DNA of 64,000 nucleotides from Hymenolepis diminuta. Taxonomy: Eukaryota; Platyhelminthes; Cestoda; Cyclophyllidea; Hymenolepididae. The stretch's first letter is position 1. The number at the start of each line of letters is the position of its first letter. The notes below the pieces were generated by a model. That model did not search any database, was not told the DNA's origin, and saw nothing but the letters and a program-made list of their open reading frames with translations. Shown here one piece after another: positions 12,801-24,030 of this stretch. The stretch lies in the NCBI GenBank assembly GCA_900708905.1, contig CAADRB010000031.1, positions 1,695,286-1,759,285 on the forward strand, read 5' to 3'. A program made the translations under genes and the position numbers.

Positions 12801-15800
12801 ACAAAAGATAAAGAAAGCATAAAAAGACAAAAATAAAAATAAAACTCTTAAAATGAAAATAGTCACATAGGTCATTACGTAAGAATTGTCTTCGAAGGCT
12901 CAATAGGAGCATTTAGATAAGCGCTAATTTAACTTTAATTAACATATTTTCCGTACTCCCATTATCGGAATTCACTTTTGGAGACCATAGGACCTTTCTA
13001 CCTGAAAGTCCTCTCCACCTTGAAGCCCAAACGATAATTCTAAAAGACGTTTCTCCGCTAAGCAGACTTTAATTCATTTACTCTTTAAAAAGCGTTACTG
13101 TCCCTCGCATTGCCAAATTTAACAACACCAATTTATCAGGGGCTTTTTAATTTTGTCCGCTTCTGTGTTTCATGAGGAGCAGCTATGGTTCATCTTGCAT
13201 TTACAGCATTTACGCCTCTCTCCGTATTGAATGATGAAGCAGTTGAGTTCATCCAAATGGCTTATTTATGGTCATGGCCAAATCAACTCTCCTTCATTTC
13301 CTTCCTGACCCCGCCTCGTTTTCTCCTTTCTATTTGCCGATTTCTTAGTCAGATAGAGGGAGTTAGGGAGAGGGAGACGGAATTCTCACTTCTGAGACTA
13401 CCTCTGCTCCTGCTGATCCTGATTTAACCCTCTCCTTTTTTCTCTCCACTTCAAATAAAGACTGACTTTCTTCCCATCTCTCCTTTTTTCACCTCATGTC
13501 AGTGGTAGATAATATCTAACTCTTAGCGCATAATTTACTTGTACATTTTACCAAAATTATGCAGTTTGGAGTTTTCAAAATTTTCGGAATTAGCTAAAGT
13601 GTATTTTAGCTTTAACCTATCTTTAATAGGTAAATGTGAGAAAGAGGTGATTAGATTGGATGATTTTTGTTTAGGAAAATAATCGGAGATGTCAAATGCG
13701 AGGAATAATCTGGGATACACCTATTAAACATTGTGGATCGGTGAAAATAGCCAATTTCAGTGAGTTGGCTCTATTTTAAATGAGCGCCGACTGGCTGAGC
13801 CTTACTTTGTTGTGTTCTATCATTTATCTCTCAATATAAGTATGCATATTTTTGAAGTTTGCATTAATGAATTAAACTCAGGGAGAAGATCTGAGAATTA
13901 TCTACTTTGTAATTGACCATTTCTATGATTTACGTTTTTTGAATTTTCTTCTGGCTTGGTGGTCTGGGATATCAAGGAAGCTCTACTTCATTTCCCCCCT
14001 TTTCGAGTTTTCATAATCTGCCTTCATATTTAGTTGTAATGCCCTGTACGTTTTACAAAACATTATTTTTTCAATGGAGTCGACAAACAATTATTTATTA
14101 AGGCTATTCATGAAGTACTTTTAAAACAGGAGGTTATGATGTTGGGATTTATCGAACATCTTTGTTCTTAGTATCAAGGAGCTCCCCTAGTGAGAAACTC
14201 AAACTCCATAACCCCTTGCCCAGGCAATAGTTTGCCAGAATTCATCCTCTAAATTTAAATCTTGTCCCCTAATTGCCCTCTATTTCTATTAGAATAGAAA
14301 AGAGGAAGTGTTTTCATATGTTTATATTAACGTTTGAATGTCTAGGTTAAGTCAATCAAAAACCAAAAAAGCCATACTGTCCCAAAAATTGGCCATATCC
14401 GAAAGCGATCTGGCATTAGGACTGTTATTCCAATGGGGAGTGTGATTTGTTAAAAGAGCCTGCAGAATAACACCATTTTGGTTGATAAAGCACATTTTGA
14501 ACAGTGTGGCCTTGCTGGCTGACGCATCCGGCCAAATCAGAGAAATTTCACCGTTGTTTTCTGTCCCATTAACGCCATAAGGCATAACCCAACTACACAC
14601 GCAAGCAGAGCCGTTGTCATCGCGATTTTTCGTGTTTTTTTTTCTTAGGAAGATATATATGTGGGGACTATCCTTCGTGGTATTTCTTGATCTTGCGATC
14701 CTCTGACATGATATCTTAGTACAACTCTGTTGGGAAATCGGGGAGAGACCAATAAAAACAAGTTTATCCTTGCATTGACCTGGAAAAATGCAAGATGTTG
14801 TAAATGTCTTGAAGTGTATTTGATGTAGGGCATCTGTCAGTTGCGAATGCTTTGCACTTTGTCAGGGTTTTAAGAGCTTGAAAACTGTAAAATATGAACT
14901 TATTCTAATTTGCTGTGTTCAATCTAATCTTTTGAGAGACAAATGGTTGAATTATTAATTAGTCTTTTAAAAGAATGAAAGAACACACGTAGCATGAGGT
15001 TTTGTATAAAATTCAAATTATACGTAAGCATTCACCTACAGTTTATTGAACCGTTCGGAATTCCATTACAAGGATCTGTAGTCGTGAGTTTGACCATGGT
15101 AGCATTTGCATTGATCTGAACATGTACTTCTATAATGATTCATCATCCTTGCTCACGGACAATTAATTTCCGAACACACAAACACGTAAATTTCTAAAAA
15201 TCCACGAAGTTTTAAAAAGAAATTCACATAGCTAGTAAGAAGTTTGGCTACTGACATGAAAAAAAATGTACACAAAGTCAAAAGGTGAAGATTTGGGGAA
15301 TTGAGACGGATTGATTCTCGACTATCTTTGTAAACCCGCCATTCATATCGAAGTTTCGCTCGAGAGGTTATAAACAGAGACGCAGCAAAGCAATATCTTA
15401 ATCTATCTCTCAAGTCTAAAAAATTCTAATACGAAAAGGTATCGCAATTCTGCCTTCTTTACTTGCCTTTCGTTAGTTTTTCTCATGGAATTTTCATTAT
15501 TCTTTTCCCTTCAATACAAATCATTATTAGATAAATATAAAACACTCAAGAGAGCTACTTCATGAGAGGAGGAGGCCTGTTTCGGTGGTTAATTGAATTA
15601 ATTTGTCAAACGGATGCTAATTTTTGACAGTTATGATCCATTTAATTAATGAGAAATTGGGTTCTTTTTCATTCGTACATACATGTGTTCCATCTAGCTG
15701 GTTATTTGTATCAAGGATGGGAGTTGGATAAGAAATTTATAGCCATTATTATTACAACCCATAGAAAGGCAAAAGGTGTAATTTTTCATAGGGGGAAAGC

Positions 15801-18800
15801 AACTGATATTGGTTAACAGAAAGTCCAACAAATGATGAAAGATGGAGAGATCGCAAAGATGTCAAGAGTAAAGTTAAGGTATCAATTTATTTGATTTTCG
15901 GATTTAAGTTGTATAATGTCTATTTAAGATTTAGTTCACGTTTCCAATTTCAAATTTCATGATCCGTCATCTGCATTTCTGAGCAAATTCCTACCCATGA
16001 TATTAAGTGCTTGTTGACCGGTTGTTTGATTACGATGGTCGATGTTGCCACTTCGATTCATTTGTATCTTCTATAGATGGAGAAAGTAGAATGATTTTAC
16101 ATGGTTTTCAGCAGCTCATCTGTTCTTAGCAAAGCAGGATTGAGGTAGCCAAAATTGGAATTATTTTTTCTTGGAAAGATATTTCGAGGCCACTCTGATG
16201 GGAAAATCCCATTATCAACCGAGAAATCTAGTCATTCCCATCGGATTGATTTGACAGGCTGGATTATTTCCTTTCTATTTATATATGGCATATTATATTT
16301 TGTGCACATTTCAAATGTTTTTTAAATAGGTCAAAGCTCGCATTGCCCACTGTGAAATGAACATCAAGTCCGGTTACTGGGCCCCTCTTCTAATAGTCCT
16401 AACCATCTCCGCTCTCACCGTGACCACAGGTGTTGCACCCAAGGCTAAAAACGAGACGATATCATCCTGGAAAAGTGCTGTTCTGTTCTCAGAGGAGATG
16501 TTCCTCAATTGTATGGGCATTTTTGTTTCCCTGGCCTCCTTCTTCAAACTGCGCCACCTTAAATTCACCATTGCTTCACGACAGAGTGTTATTGATGAGT
16601 TTCTGCTGTATATTGCCTTCTTCTTCTCCGCCAATTATCTTGTTGCTACCGTCGCTCTAGCTAGCTACTTCAACCGGATCACTGATAACGTATGCGCCGT
16701 CTTACTTATATCATATCAGCAGTTAGTTCTTTTCAGATTCATTAAGTTGTCATTCCATCTCCCACAGAAAATTCACAAGGACCTACTGATGGGCCGACTT
16801 GCTCTAAACATGCTGGAACTGGTAGAAGTGATTCTACAGACCTACTTGATTCAAGACTGTTTCCGACGATGCAGTGAAGAAGAATTCCAGCAAAGAATTA
16901 AACCAGGACGTCAAATGATTGCTGTTCTGCTTGGAATCAACCTCGCTGGGTGGGTCGTTAAGTCATTCCAATTGAAGGAGGCAGATATTCTCTACAATAT
17001 CACTGTTCGAGATGAGATTGCCTATGGATGGGTTTTGATTGCTATCACTATGCCCGTCTTCTTGTTCTATCGGTATCATTGCACGGTCTGTCTGTCGCAA
17101 GCATTCACGATGCTATATGAGGATGAGGTTTGTATTACATTTCAATTAATATGAATCCTGTCAGTTATAAGATCTGTAAACACTACACTACTTTGGCAAG
17201 CAGATGTATAGCTGTGAGAATATAGTTTGGGTAAAGAGTAGGGAGTTTGGTCAAAAGGATTCAGGATTTTTACTTCTTCACTGTCCAGTTAATATGAATA
17301 TATGCTGTTGATTTTTCAAAAGGTCCTATGGAGAAACCCGCATAAAACTGGATGCCGAAGTTAAGAATAATATTCTGATATGTGATGTTTCACCCATCCT
17401 CCTCTTTTACAAGACTTAGAGTAACCGCAAATTTGCCACTGGAATCTTTATTTTTCATTGCGTCCGAAGAAAAGAGGTCACGGCGATAGTTTTTTCTTTT
17501 CTGTGGACATTCACATACAATTTGTAGCTTCAGCATTAAATTTCTATTAATCAGACCTTAGTTACTATAGTTTTGATATGCTAAGTACTTGATTTTATTT
17601 TTTTCTACACATCCAGGTTGCCATATAAATGTCACTTGTCGAGCATATATGTCGTTATCGTACTGTGAACTGAGATAAACTTAAACTTCCTAAAGCCCCT
17701 CTTGGTGAGTAGCTCAAATTCTGCCTCTTCTTTCATTAGCCAGACTTAACCGCTCACTGTGCGTACACCGAGAGTCATCGAAACTGTAACCTCTGGCTTC
17801 GCAATCGAGCACGTCAATCACTGAACTTAGATCACTGTTCCAAGTACTAGATGCTACATGCAAGTACATGATGGGACTTGATTAATAATAAAGAGAACAT
17901 ATGAGCTGGTCATCACAGAGATGCCTAGGATTCAGTATTTAATATTCGGTTCAGATTGGCACCATCTACGCTTGTCATATCCCCATCAGGAAAAGAAATC
18001 AGACGGCCTGAAACATAGTCAGAAGACCAAATAAGAACAGAAGCAGTCAGAGATTATAAGCATATAGCCTATTATTTTAAAGTATTTAAAAGGGTTTTTG
18101 GCTATTTTATTGAATGCCTAGTCTTTTGATAATAGTTCTAACAAAACCCGACTGGCAATAGGGCCATCTGGATTAGCAATCGTAGTAAGTTTGAATCTGA
18201 AGAAGAGCAAAAGGAGAAGTAGATCCCAAACATTGTTTCATACATTAAAATACCCAGTAATATCTATTCTTATTTTTCATTGTAGACCCGTCGATTCGAG
18301 GCTTTATGGCGCCAGAACCCCATCTACCTTTCCAACCTCCTGAGCCACACCAACCTGACAATGTGCGAAGGAGGCGGCGAACATTTCCATGCTCGAGAGA
18401 ATCTCGCCTCCCCCCGCTTATCAAGTAAGCAGTTGAATGAGATGCTCCATCGCAAATTCTCGACCCAATCCTTTCAACAAATTGAATACATGATGCCACG
18501 TCGTGCTTCCTTCTTCAATCCTAATGTGACTCTCTCCACTTCCACAAACAATTTGCACGACGCCGAGTTTCATTTCGGCGGTGTCCCACTTCACCATCCC
18601 TCTCAACCCAACGACATGAACCCGGTTCATAAACTCTCTGCCATTCCTTATGCTCAAAAGAAGCTCTCTGTGCCTAATCTCAAGCGTCTTTCTGTTTCGG
18701 GAATTCCAAAACCCTCCTATCGAGGTCCTACCACCAACCCAGTAGGCGCTTTTCCATCACGTTGTCCACTAACTGAATCAGAAAGCTATGAGGGACCAAA

Positions 18801-20816
18801 TTACTTCCTCTCTAGAATCTCTCCGACAACTCCCGTCACAGCATACAGAAATGAGCATGCGACTCAAACTACAGCTCTGTTTGAACAACATCATACGGGA
18901 AACTCCGCGCACTCGCATTATCGCCATCAAAGATCGACTACGCAATCAACGCTGAAACCTCCTAGTAGCCTCCTGAAACTGAATCATAATAGATCAATAG
19001 ATGTTGGCCGACCCGTAGGAGAGCAAGATGGAATGCAGAGACGACAGACTCTTGTAAACCTAGAGACTGCAAAATATCGATTCCTAGCTGCGGAAATGGC
19101 CCACAAACGAGTGTTAGAGCGATCTGTAGATGCCGCGGGTGAGAGTGGGAAGAAACGTCGAAACAAGTCATCCAAAAAGAAGCAACAAAAAGGAGGAAAA
19201 GTGGCTGTGAAAGGAGGAAAAGATAAACGCGGCTGTCAAAAGTCCGACACATCACCTCGTGATACCAACACCAATAACAATGTGCCTTCAAGTAGTCCTC
19301 CCCCTCCACCAGCAGTTATTTTTAACCCTCCAACAATTATTGAGCCCCCCGAGGTGCAAGTCTCACAAACCCAACAAGTGAGAGGGTTCGAACCGTCGAA
19401 AATGGTACCCCTATTGATTGCTAGAAATATGATGAGCACGACAGATGGGGAGCCGCTATCGGCTGTCCCGGAGGAAGCAGGGCATGATAGCTTGTCGCTT
19501 TCACTCCCTATTATCCTCTCCTCTGTACCCTCTTCCCCATCTAATGATAGGAGTGAGAGTGAAAATACATTCCAGGTAAGAAGCTCTTATAATAAACTGC
19601 ACCGTCCATTTGTAAACATATAGCAGATTAAGTTCGATCATCAGGGGTATACTATGGTTTTCTGTTAGTTTTATTTAAGTCGTATACGCCACTTGCCCTT
19701 AACCTGCTAATGACATTGGTAAACAATACCTCAGATCGCTAGCATTTACGCAGTATCAGATATCTTTCAGTCGTTTGAATTCGCAGTGCAACTCTCCCTT
19801 AAACGTTTTAAAACGTTTCATAGTATTCAGAGAATATTTGCATGCACAGTTTACTGTATTTCACAGTTTAGCGTTTTGTTACGGGATTCAACCATAATCG
19901 GCAGATCACACTTCACGTTTTGGTTCTTTTAAGTCCTTATTGATATCTAGCAGCACAATAGAAGACTCGCCGAGGAAACTATGTCTTTTTTTCATAGCAG
20001 GTCGTTGACGAAGCTCACTGGTGGAATCTCCTCGCGGAATCCTATGGGCAAGATTTACAAACGCCATGGCTCCGTTTGTGCTCTTTGATAGTGGAGAAGC
20101 GTTGCTTTCTTTTCTGCAAACGCTCGCACATAATTTACATTACATTCCGCTGTGGCTTAATAATTTGAGAAATAACAATCGAATTCGTTTAATGTTTAAA
20201 TCATACATTAACCAAGCAAGACTAGCTTAGCATCTTGATTGTTTTGACATAGCCGTGTCTTGTGTATACTTACATTCTAGCTCTGATGTCTTATGGCATA
20301 TAAGAGGGTAAAGTAGATGTTTCAGAGCAGCTAAAAGGCGAAATCCTTGTCGAAGCTAGGCCATGAGATTTGCTGGATGAATCCGCTGAGCTTGTTCTTC
20401 CAGGTTACCTCCCTGTGGGAGCGTGGTCCTTCACGTAGTATTCATGGATTCTTTAAATATGTTATCGGAAAACTTTAGTATTATGCTGTTGAAAGGGTGT
20501 AAAGAAGATTGGTTCAAAGAACTTGAATAACCTTATCTTCGTAGTAATGACGTTATAGTCAACTTAAAATGGGTCGATATCTTGCTTGACCGACCGTCAA
20601 AATATAGGATTTAAATGGCTTAATTCTTCTTTAGCTCAAATAACCCTATTGATTAAAAGACAGTAAGTAATCCGTTATGTTCGTATTCCCTTGCAGACGA
20701 TAAAAACAGAAGAGATTCCAAACGATAACACGGAGCTGGAATCCGCCTTTTCTACAATCGACTCTTCTACAGAGAAAACAACATCAACTCCAACACAGAA
20801 GACGAACGGAAGGTGA
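6325..20816 (+). CDS. otop: Otopetrin-family proton channel, 3' part of gene (four exons)
   Basis: Otopetrins are multi-pass plasma-membrane channels that pass protons. Exons are 6325-6852, 16330-17127, 18286-19575 and 20697-20816, giving 911 residues with every junction at phase 0 and GT-AG borders. Family blocks are visible: FIHVLSTNFCMWADVMV (the TNLCxW segment), LLPAVSEYCLLSAALIYEI (compare the EYSLI segment), a poorly conserved middle, then KPGRQMIAVLLGINLAGWVV and AYGWVLIAITMPVFLFYRYH, the usual last two membrane segments ending in FYRxHxxVCL. Unusual additions are an acidic Ser/Glu-rich cytosolic insert of about 90 residues in the first exon and a polar tail of more than 450 residues after the last membrane segment, with a Lys-rich patch (19150-19240) and Pro-rich runs. 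The N-terminal membrane segments are missing from this model. The family call is firm; the start is unknown. Confidence 0.88.
8770..9170. repeat. Diverged tandem duplication, offset about 269 bp
   Basis: The block ATTTATAATTCCCAAGACC followed by TGAAA occurs near 8815 and again near 9084. Looser similarity extends on both sides (GTGCGTTATTA against GGACGTTATTA before it; AGTCTGTT against CGTCTGTT after it). Confidence 0.5.
9395..9525 (-). repeat. Repeat R4, reverse degenerate copy
   Basis: The order of blocks GAGAAATTCATACTT, TTAACCAGTCCATTTGATCA, TTCCGTTAACTGGATG and AAGTCATGACTTCTGACTTG matches the reverse complement of the R4 consensus seen at 17700-17850 and 43750-43830. Confidence 0.5.
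10360..10392. repeat. Mariner left terminal inverted repeat with TA target site
   Basis: TA at 10360-10361 is followed by ACACATGGGCTGAAAATTCC and eleven further bases. These match the reverse complement of the right end apart from three mismatches. Confidence 0.9.
10540..11688 (+). pseudogene. Broken mariner transposase
   Basis: The frame opens at ATG 10540 with MHQKQFRVLILHCFLMGKNT, typical of the mariner N-terminal helix-turn-helix region. It is broken by TGA at 10669-10671 where a Trp codon is expected, by a one-base loss in the A-run near 10757-10765, and by another frameshift near 11365-11375. After the assembly gap the C-terminal catalytic part is clear: FHQDNAP and PYSPDLAPSDYWLF, whose aspartates are separated by 34 residues as in the D,D34D mariner triad, then AETEAYFEAK and the stop at 11686-11688. 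The His usual after DNAPC is Asp here. The first catalytic Asp falls in the gap. It cannot encode an active enzyme as read. Confidence 0.92.
10811..11304. other. Assembly gap (494 N)
   Basis: A run of N removes the middle of the mariner transposase. Frames reported across it are artefacts. Confidence 0.99.
11722..11754. repeat. Mariner right terminal inverted repeat with TA target site
   Basis: The sequence ends in CAGCCCATGTGT and is followed by TA at 11753-11754. It is the inverse of the left end. Confidence 0.9.
11755..16329. other. Otopetrin intron, part after the mariner
   Basis: No gene was seen. A short R4-like block in reverse orientation is near 14170-14240. The minus-strand frames at 14352-14600, 14645-14833 and 15153-15413 have no recognisable motifs. 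The intron ends with TTTTTTAAATAG at 16329. Confidence 0.6.
14170..14240 (-). repeat. Repeat R4, short reverse fragment
   Basis: GGAGCTCCCCTAGTGAGAAA followed by CTCAAACTC matches the reverse complement of the GAGTCTCTCACCAGGGGGGCT part of R4. The rest is not clearly preserved. Confidence 0.4.
16330..17127 (+). CDS. otop: Otopetrin exon B
   Basis: The exon encodes 266 residues from VKARIAHCEMNIKSGYWAPL to FTMLYEDE. Acceptor AAATAG ends at 16329 and donor GAG|GTTTGT starts at 17128. It carries about six hydrophobic segments. The stretch KPGRQMIAVLLGINLAGWVV and the VFLFYRYHCTVCLSQ end are the most family-specific parts. Confidence 0.9.
17128..18285. other. Otopetrin intron with an R4 copy
   Basis: This is a 1.16 kb intron. 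A clear reverse R4 copy occupies about 17700-17850; nothing else was recognised. Confidence 0.7.
17700..17850 (-). repeat. Repeat R4, reverse copy
   Basis: Read on the minus strand it contains GAAGCCAGAGGTTACAG, CGGTGTACGCACAGTGAGCG, GTTAAGTCTGGCTAATG, GGCAGAATTTGAGCTACTCA and CCAAGAGGGGCTT in the same order as the plus-strand copies near 44.8 and 45.8 kb. Confidence 0.7.
18286..19575 (+). CDS. otop: Otopetrin exon C, cytosolic tail
   Basis: Acceptor CATTGTAG ends at 18285 and donor CAG|GTAAGA starts at 19576. The exon encodes 430 residues, begins TRRFEALWRQNPIYLSNLL and contains no membrane segment. Low-complexity features are His/Ser-rich stretches, a Lys/Gly-rich patch (KKRRNKSSKKKQQKGGK) and Pro runs. 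No domain is recognised. The assignment to the otopetrin transcript rests on matching phase and strand, with no intervening terminal exon. Confidence 0.75.
19576..20696. other. Last otopetrin intron
   Basis: Apart from an open, GC-richer stretch near 20000-20170 with an acceptor-like TTTCATAG before it but no usable family match, nothing was recognised. Confidence 0.6.
20697..20816 (+). CDS. otop: Otopetrin last exon
   Basis: After acceptor TTCCCTTGCAG the frame continues at phase 0 for 39 Thr/Ser/Glu-rich residues (TIKTEEIPNDNTELESAF and on) to TGA at 20814-20816. Low sequence complexity makes it unprovable by homology; support is the strong acceptor, the phase and the early stop. Confidence 0.6.
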   Translation, partial: TIKTEEIPNDNTELESAFSTIDSSTEKTTSTPTQKTNGR

Positions 20817-22261
20817 CCTTATAATTGTTGAACAATCTGTTAATCCAATTTGAAACTAAAGAGTTAGAGACATAGATGCATACTTGTGGTGCCAAGACGA
20901 TTTCAACAAAGGAATACACACAAATACACAAACTGCACACTAACAATGCAATTACTGCTCAATTACTCTGATTCCACTACTACCACACCACAAAAATCCA
21001 ACAAAAAACCTCTATTCCCTCCCCATGAAATATCACAAACCTTCCTTCCTACTTTGCCCTATTACTCATATATATGTTTCATACATGGTTCTTTTTTACG
21101 CTACATTGTTAAATGCAAAAATATATGCGTAATTTGATTCCGTCTTTTCTTCTTTAATAATAATTTGTTGAAGTAAGCAAGCGGGGATCCTTAGTATAAA
21201 ATACTACTGGAACGATCCAATATATTGAATAAATTATATCACTTGCGTAGCTAGTAATTGTGGAGATGGTTGAACAGTGATTTAGCACTAATTCCCGTCC
21301 GTGGATTTACTTTAAGAACCTGACCAAATTAGACTTAGAGATATCTCCTTACAAAAAGATTGGTCCTCCTAAAGATTAACAGGATAAAACAGTTTTTCCC
21401 AAAATCAGGAGACAAAGAGTTGAGTAGGACCACGTGTATTTTGGATAGTTAGAGATTAATGAAAGGAAAGGAAGAAGAATCGGGAGATGGAGGAATTGGG
21501 AGTAGAAGGGGAAAAAAGCACAAGAGTTGTGAGGTAGGCCAAAGTACGGCAAACTAAGTACTATTTCTCATGTTCTACGAAGATCGACTGTCAACGAGTG
21601 GTTTATGAAGCTCAAGATGTCTTAGTATCCCGAAATTGACGATACTGAATAACGTAACACTAAGATAGACGGCAGAATGTGCGGTCCTCAATATAGGATG
21701 ACCAAGATAAGCATTAGGTAATGCAATTAAGCACTTTCGAGACATTTCAAATGTGATAGAAAAAATGCCTTACCATAGAAACAAGAAGAGGATATACATA
21801 AAAAGCTATCTTTGCAAGTGATTATTCATGCGTTAATAAGGAGACACGGGAATGGAAACTAGCCATTTTAACTACGGTGTGTGTTACAGACCATTCTAAA
21901 TATCTGATAAATGGGTAATAAATGGTCACTGGACAAATTTGAATGAAAATTCAGACTCAAAAGATTCTGCTGAATAGATACTGGAAAGCAATCATCCTTG
22001 AAAGAACATTAGTAGTCGAAAAATCCCTGTTTGATTTCATATTCAGAGATTGAACAATACATACCTCTGTAAATTAGTATTCAACAGCCACATCAACAAT
22101 TTTAACCAATGGATGGACACTAGATAGATTCGAAAACACGTTCTCTGGTGTATCAGAAAAAACGCAGCTACTAAACCAAAAGCGTGCAAAACCCCCACTT
22201 AGAAATTTGACAAGAAAATGAATGCATTAAAATATAAACAGTGTATTAGAGAGAACACTCA
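20817..22261. other. Region between the convergent otopetrin and prefoldin 4 genes
   Basis: It presumably holds both 3' untranslated regions. An AATAAA at 21228-21233 on the plus strand is a possible poly(A) signal for the otopetrin transcript. No other feature was seen. Confidence 0.45.
21228..21233 (+). terminator. Possible poly(A) signal AATAAA
   Basis: It lies 412 bases after the otopetrin stop. Such hexamers are common by chance in AT-rich DNA. Confidence 0.25.
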
Positions 22262-22457
22262 TTACGACTCTTCCAGATTAATATTGTCGCCGAATTTCGC
22301 GTACAGTTCCTTCTTCAGGGTAGACATGGTGGCTTTGCAATCACCCAGTTCGGATTCGAGAGTAATAAGACGCTCCTTAAGCATTTTCTTCTGCAGCTCG
22401 ATTTTCTCATTTGTTTCATCAGTGGAAAGGTGGAAGAATGACTCGCCAATTTTGAAG
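22262..22457 (-). CDS. PFDN4: Prefoldin 4 exon 4
   Basis: It completes the split Pro codon, then codes FKIGESFFHLSTDETNEK through the second arm to LYAKFGDNINLEES and TAA (plus-strand 22262-22264). Confidence 0.95.
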
Positions 22458-22942
22458 CTAAAAATATCAAAAGTCAGTACTAGAATGCATAATAACGCAT
22501 ATAAGCAGAAACTGAGGGCTTAAAAGTCTGGATAGTTATATAGTCACATAATATAAAATAAAAAATTAAATAAAATAAATGCTGGAAATATATACATCAC
22601 ATTGGATATTGATACAAAAATCAACTCATTTTGATCAATAAAGTGATGCCTAATAAACCAGTAATCCGTAAAAAATAAGTAGGAACAAAAGACCTACGGA
22701 TGAAACTCGGCTTCTGTTAACAAGAGTTCGTCTTCCAAATCATTAAGATTTTGAAGTAAATTCTAAAAAAAATGCATAGACGATTTTTCCCCATACCTTT
22801 TTATTTTCTACTTCTGCCTCATATTCCTTGAGTTTTATATTATATTTGGCAAAGCTATTTATTTTTCCTTGGTCAGCAGCCGTGATTTGAATATCTTCCT
22901 ACAAAACCATAATTAACAACAAAAACCCACCTCGGAGCCCAT
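22262..22942 (-). CDS. PFDN4: Prefoldin subunit 4 (complete, four exons)
   Basis: Prefoldin 4 is a beta-type subunit of the cytosolic hexameric chaperone that passes nascent actin and tubulin to the CCT chaperonin. Exons, in transcript order, are 22942-22931, 22898-22797, 22762-22698 and 22457-22262, all with GT-AG borders and consistent phases, giving 124 residues, close to the usual 130 or so. The family signature is clear: a short N-terminus MGSEEDIQITAADQGKIN, a first coiled coil, the beta-hairpin region HPFKIGESFFHLSTDE (compare IPYxIGDxFxxxxxEE), a second coiled coil and the C-terminal LYAKFGDNINLEES, which is almost invariant in this subunit. ATG is the first Met and has the expected spacing. 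The gene is convergent with the otopetrin gene. Confidence 0.95.
22698..22762 (-). CDS. PFDN4: Prefoldin 4 exon 3
   Basis: A 65-nt exon codes NLLQNLNDLEDELLLTEAEF then His and two bases of Pro. Acceptor TTTTTTAG; donor CC|GTAGGT. Confidence 0.93.
22797..22898 (-). CDS. PFDN4: Prefoldin 4 exon 2
   Basis: It encodes 34 residues (EDIQITAADQGKINSFAKYN and on), the N-terminal coiled-coil arm. Acceptor TTTTGTAG; donor AAG|GTATGG. The following intron is 34 bp. Confidence 0.93.
22931..22942 (-). CDS. PFDN4: Prefoldin 4 exon 1 (coding part)
   Basis: Only four codons (MGSE) are coded before donor GAG|GTGGGT. The second exon opens at phase 0 with a GAA GAT that continues the acidic N-terminus. The first intron is 32 bp. 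Confidence 0.8.
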
Positions 22943-23654
22943 CCTTTATTTTTGGCGCTAGTTTTATGCAATATGATTGGACAACCAAAGCCAATAGCAC
23001 AAATAAAAAATGAAGGTGTTTTAAAACGCGCAAAACTTCGTATGTAACCGAATCAAAATAATTAAAAAATAAAAAGAATTCTAAAATGAAAATTGGATTG
23101 TGTACTCAACATTGTATGTAACTGCCCAATCTTTTCTAATGCTCAAAATTGTGAATTCAGTTGTAAGTATTGATCATATTTCTAGAACTATTTTTCAGCT
23201 ATTGTCCACCAATCTTACAAAATAGAGGCCAAGTTTTAACCTCTATCACGTAATTCTATGCACCCCGGGGAGAGGTGAAGTCTCAACCATTACGGGTTGA
23301 CTCTTAGTACGGTCTGCAATGACTTTTGTGAAAATAAATATAATGGCGGGTATTTTGGATTTTGAAGTATTTATTCACCACAGAAATATATGTATATATA
23401 AGTTCATTTTGGCGTTATTTTTATTACCCATGTAAAGCTTTAGTGAAATTATTTCAATGAATTTAATTCGAAACAAGATATTGATCCAATAATCAGCACT
23501 TCTTAAGTTCCGTGATCGATGTCAAAGACGATTGCCAGTCCAGTTTTAGGGATTTAACAGTTAATGGCATTTTACTAAGCTCGTCCCATACTCTTCCTTG
23601 TAGTAAAGAAACCTTGTTACTTCCAAACTTACATTCATTACTGTAATAACATTA

Positions 23655-23862
23655 AGTCTACCGGGGCCACATCGATCAAATATTTGAAATAGGTCAAGCC
23701 ACTCATGTCGCCAGATCAGTTCGGAAGTGGCAGGCAAGCTACTCCCAATTTATTAATAGGTAAATTAGGTTTATATACAAAACACTTCTTCGTTAAACAT
23801 TAGTCATGTCTCGTTGCCAGTGTCGGAGTGATGATCAACACCCGCCTATGTATCTGTAGCAG
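23655..23862 (+). repeat. Repeat R1, second copy, first half
   Basis: It matches the minus strand of about 1165-960, from GGGGCCACATCGAT through AGATCAGTTCGGAAGTGGCA and TTAGGTTTATATACAAAA to TCGGAGTGATGATCAACACC. The similarity stops near GTATCTGTAG. Confidence 0.75.
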
Positions 23863-23931
23863 CTAAGGGTTAACTGCAGATGAAGGAAAAGGACACCAAG
23901 GATTGTGTTAGACAAGATGTATTGAACAAAA

Positions 23932-24015
23932 NNNNNNNNNNNNNNNNNNNNNNNNNNNNNNNNNNNNNNNNNNNNNNNNNNNNNNNNNNNNNNNNNNNNN
24001 NNNNNNNNNNNNNNN
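23932..24015. other. Assembly gap (84 N)
   Basis: The gap abuts a TG dinucleotide run, the likely reason for the break. Confidence 0.99.
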
Positions 24016-24030
24016 TGTGTGTGTGTGTGT
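24016..24030. repeat. TG microsatellite edge
   Basis: Seven and a half TG units follow the gap directly. The aligned place in R7 copy b has no TG run, so this arose in copy a. Confidence 0.9.

Noticed and set aside
18245..19439. Several minus-strand frames of 60-115 codons
   Set aside because: They are shadows of otopetrin exon C, whose codon use keeps the opposite strand open.
20000..20230. Possible extra otopetrin exon (acceptor-like TTTCATAG, open frame of about 57 codons)
   Set aside because: No donor, no similarity to the family, and the exons on either side already join in phase.
22952..22970. GGCGCTAGTTTTAT shared with the inside of the mariner (near 10399)
   Set aside because: The match is 14 bases with no extension on either side; probably chance.
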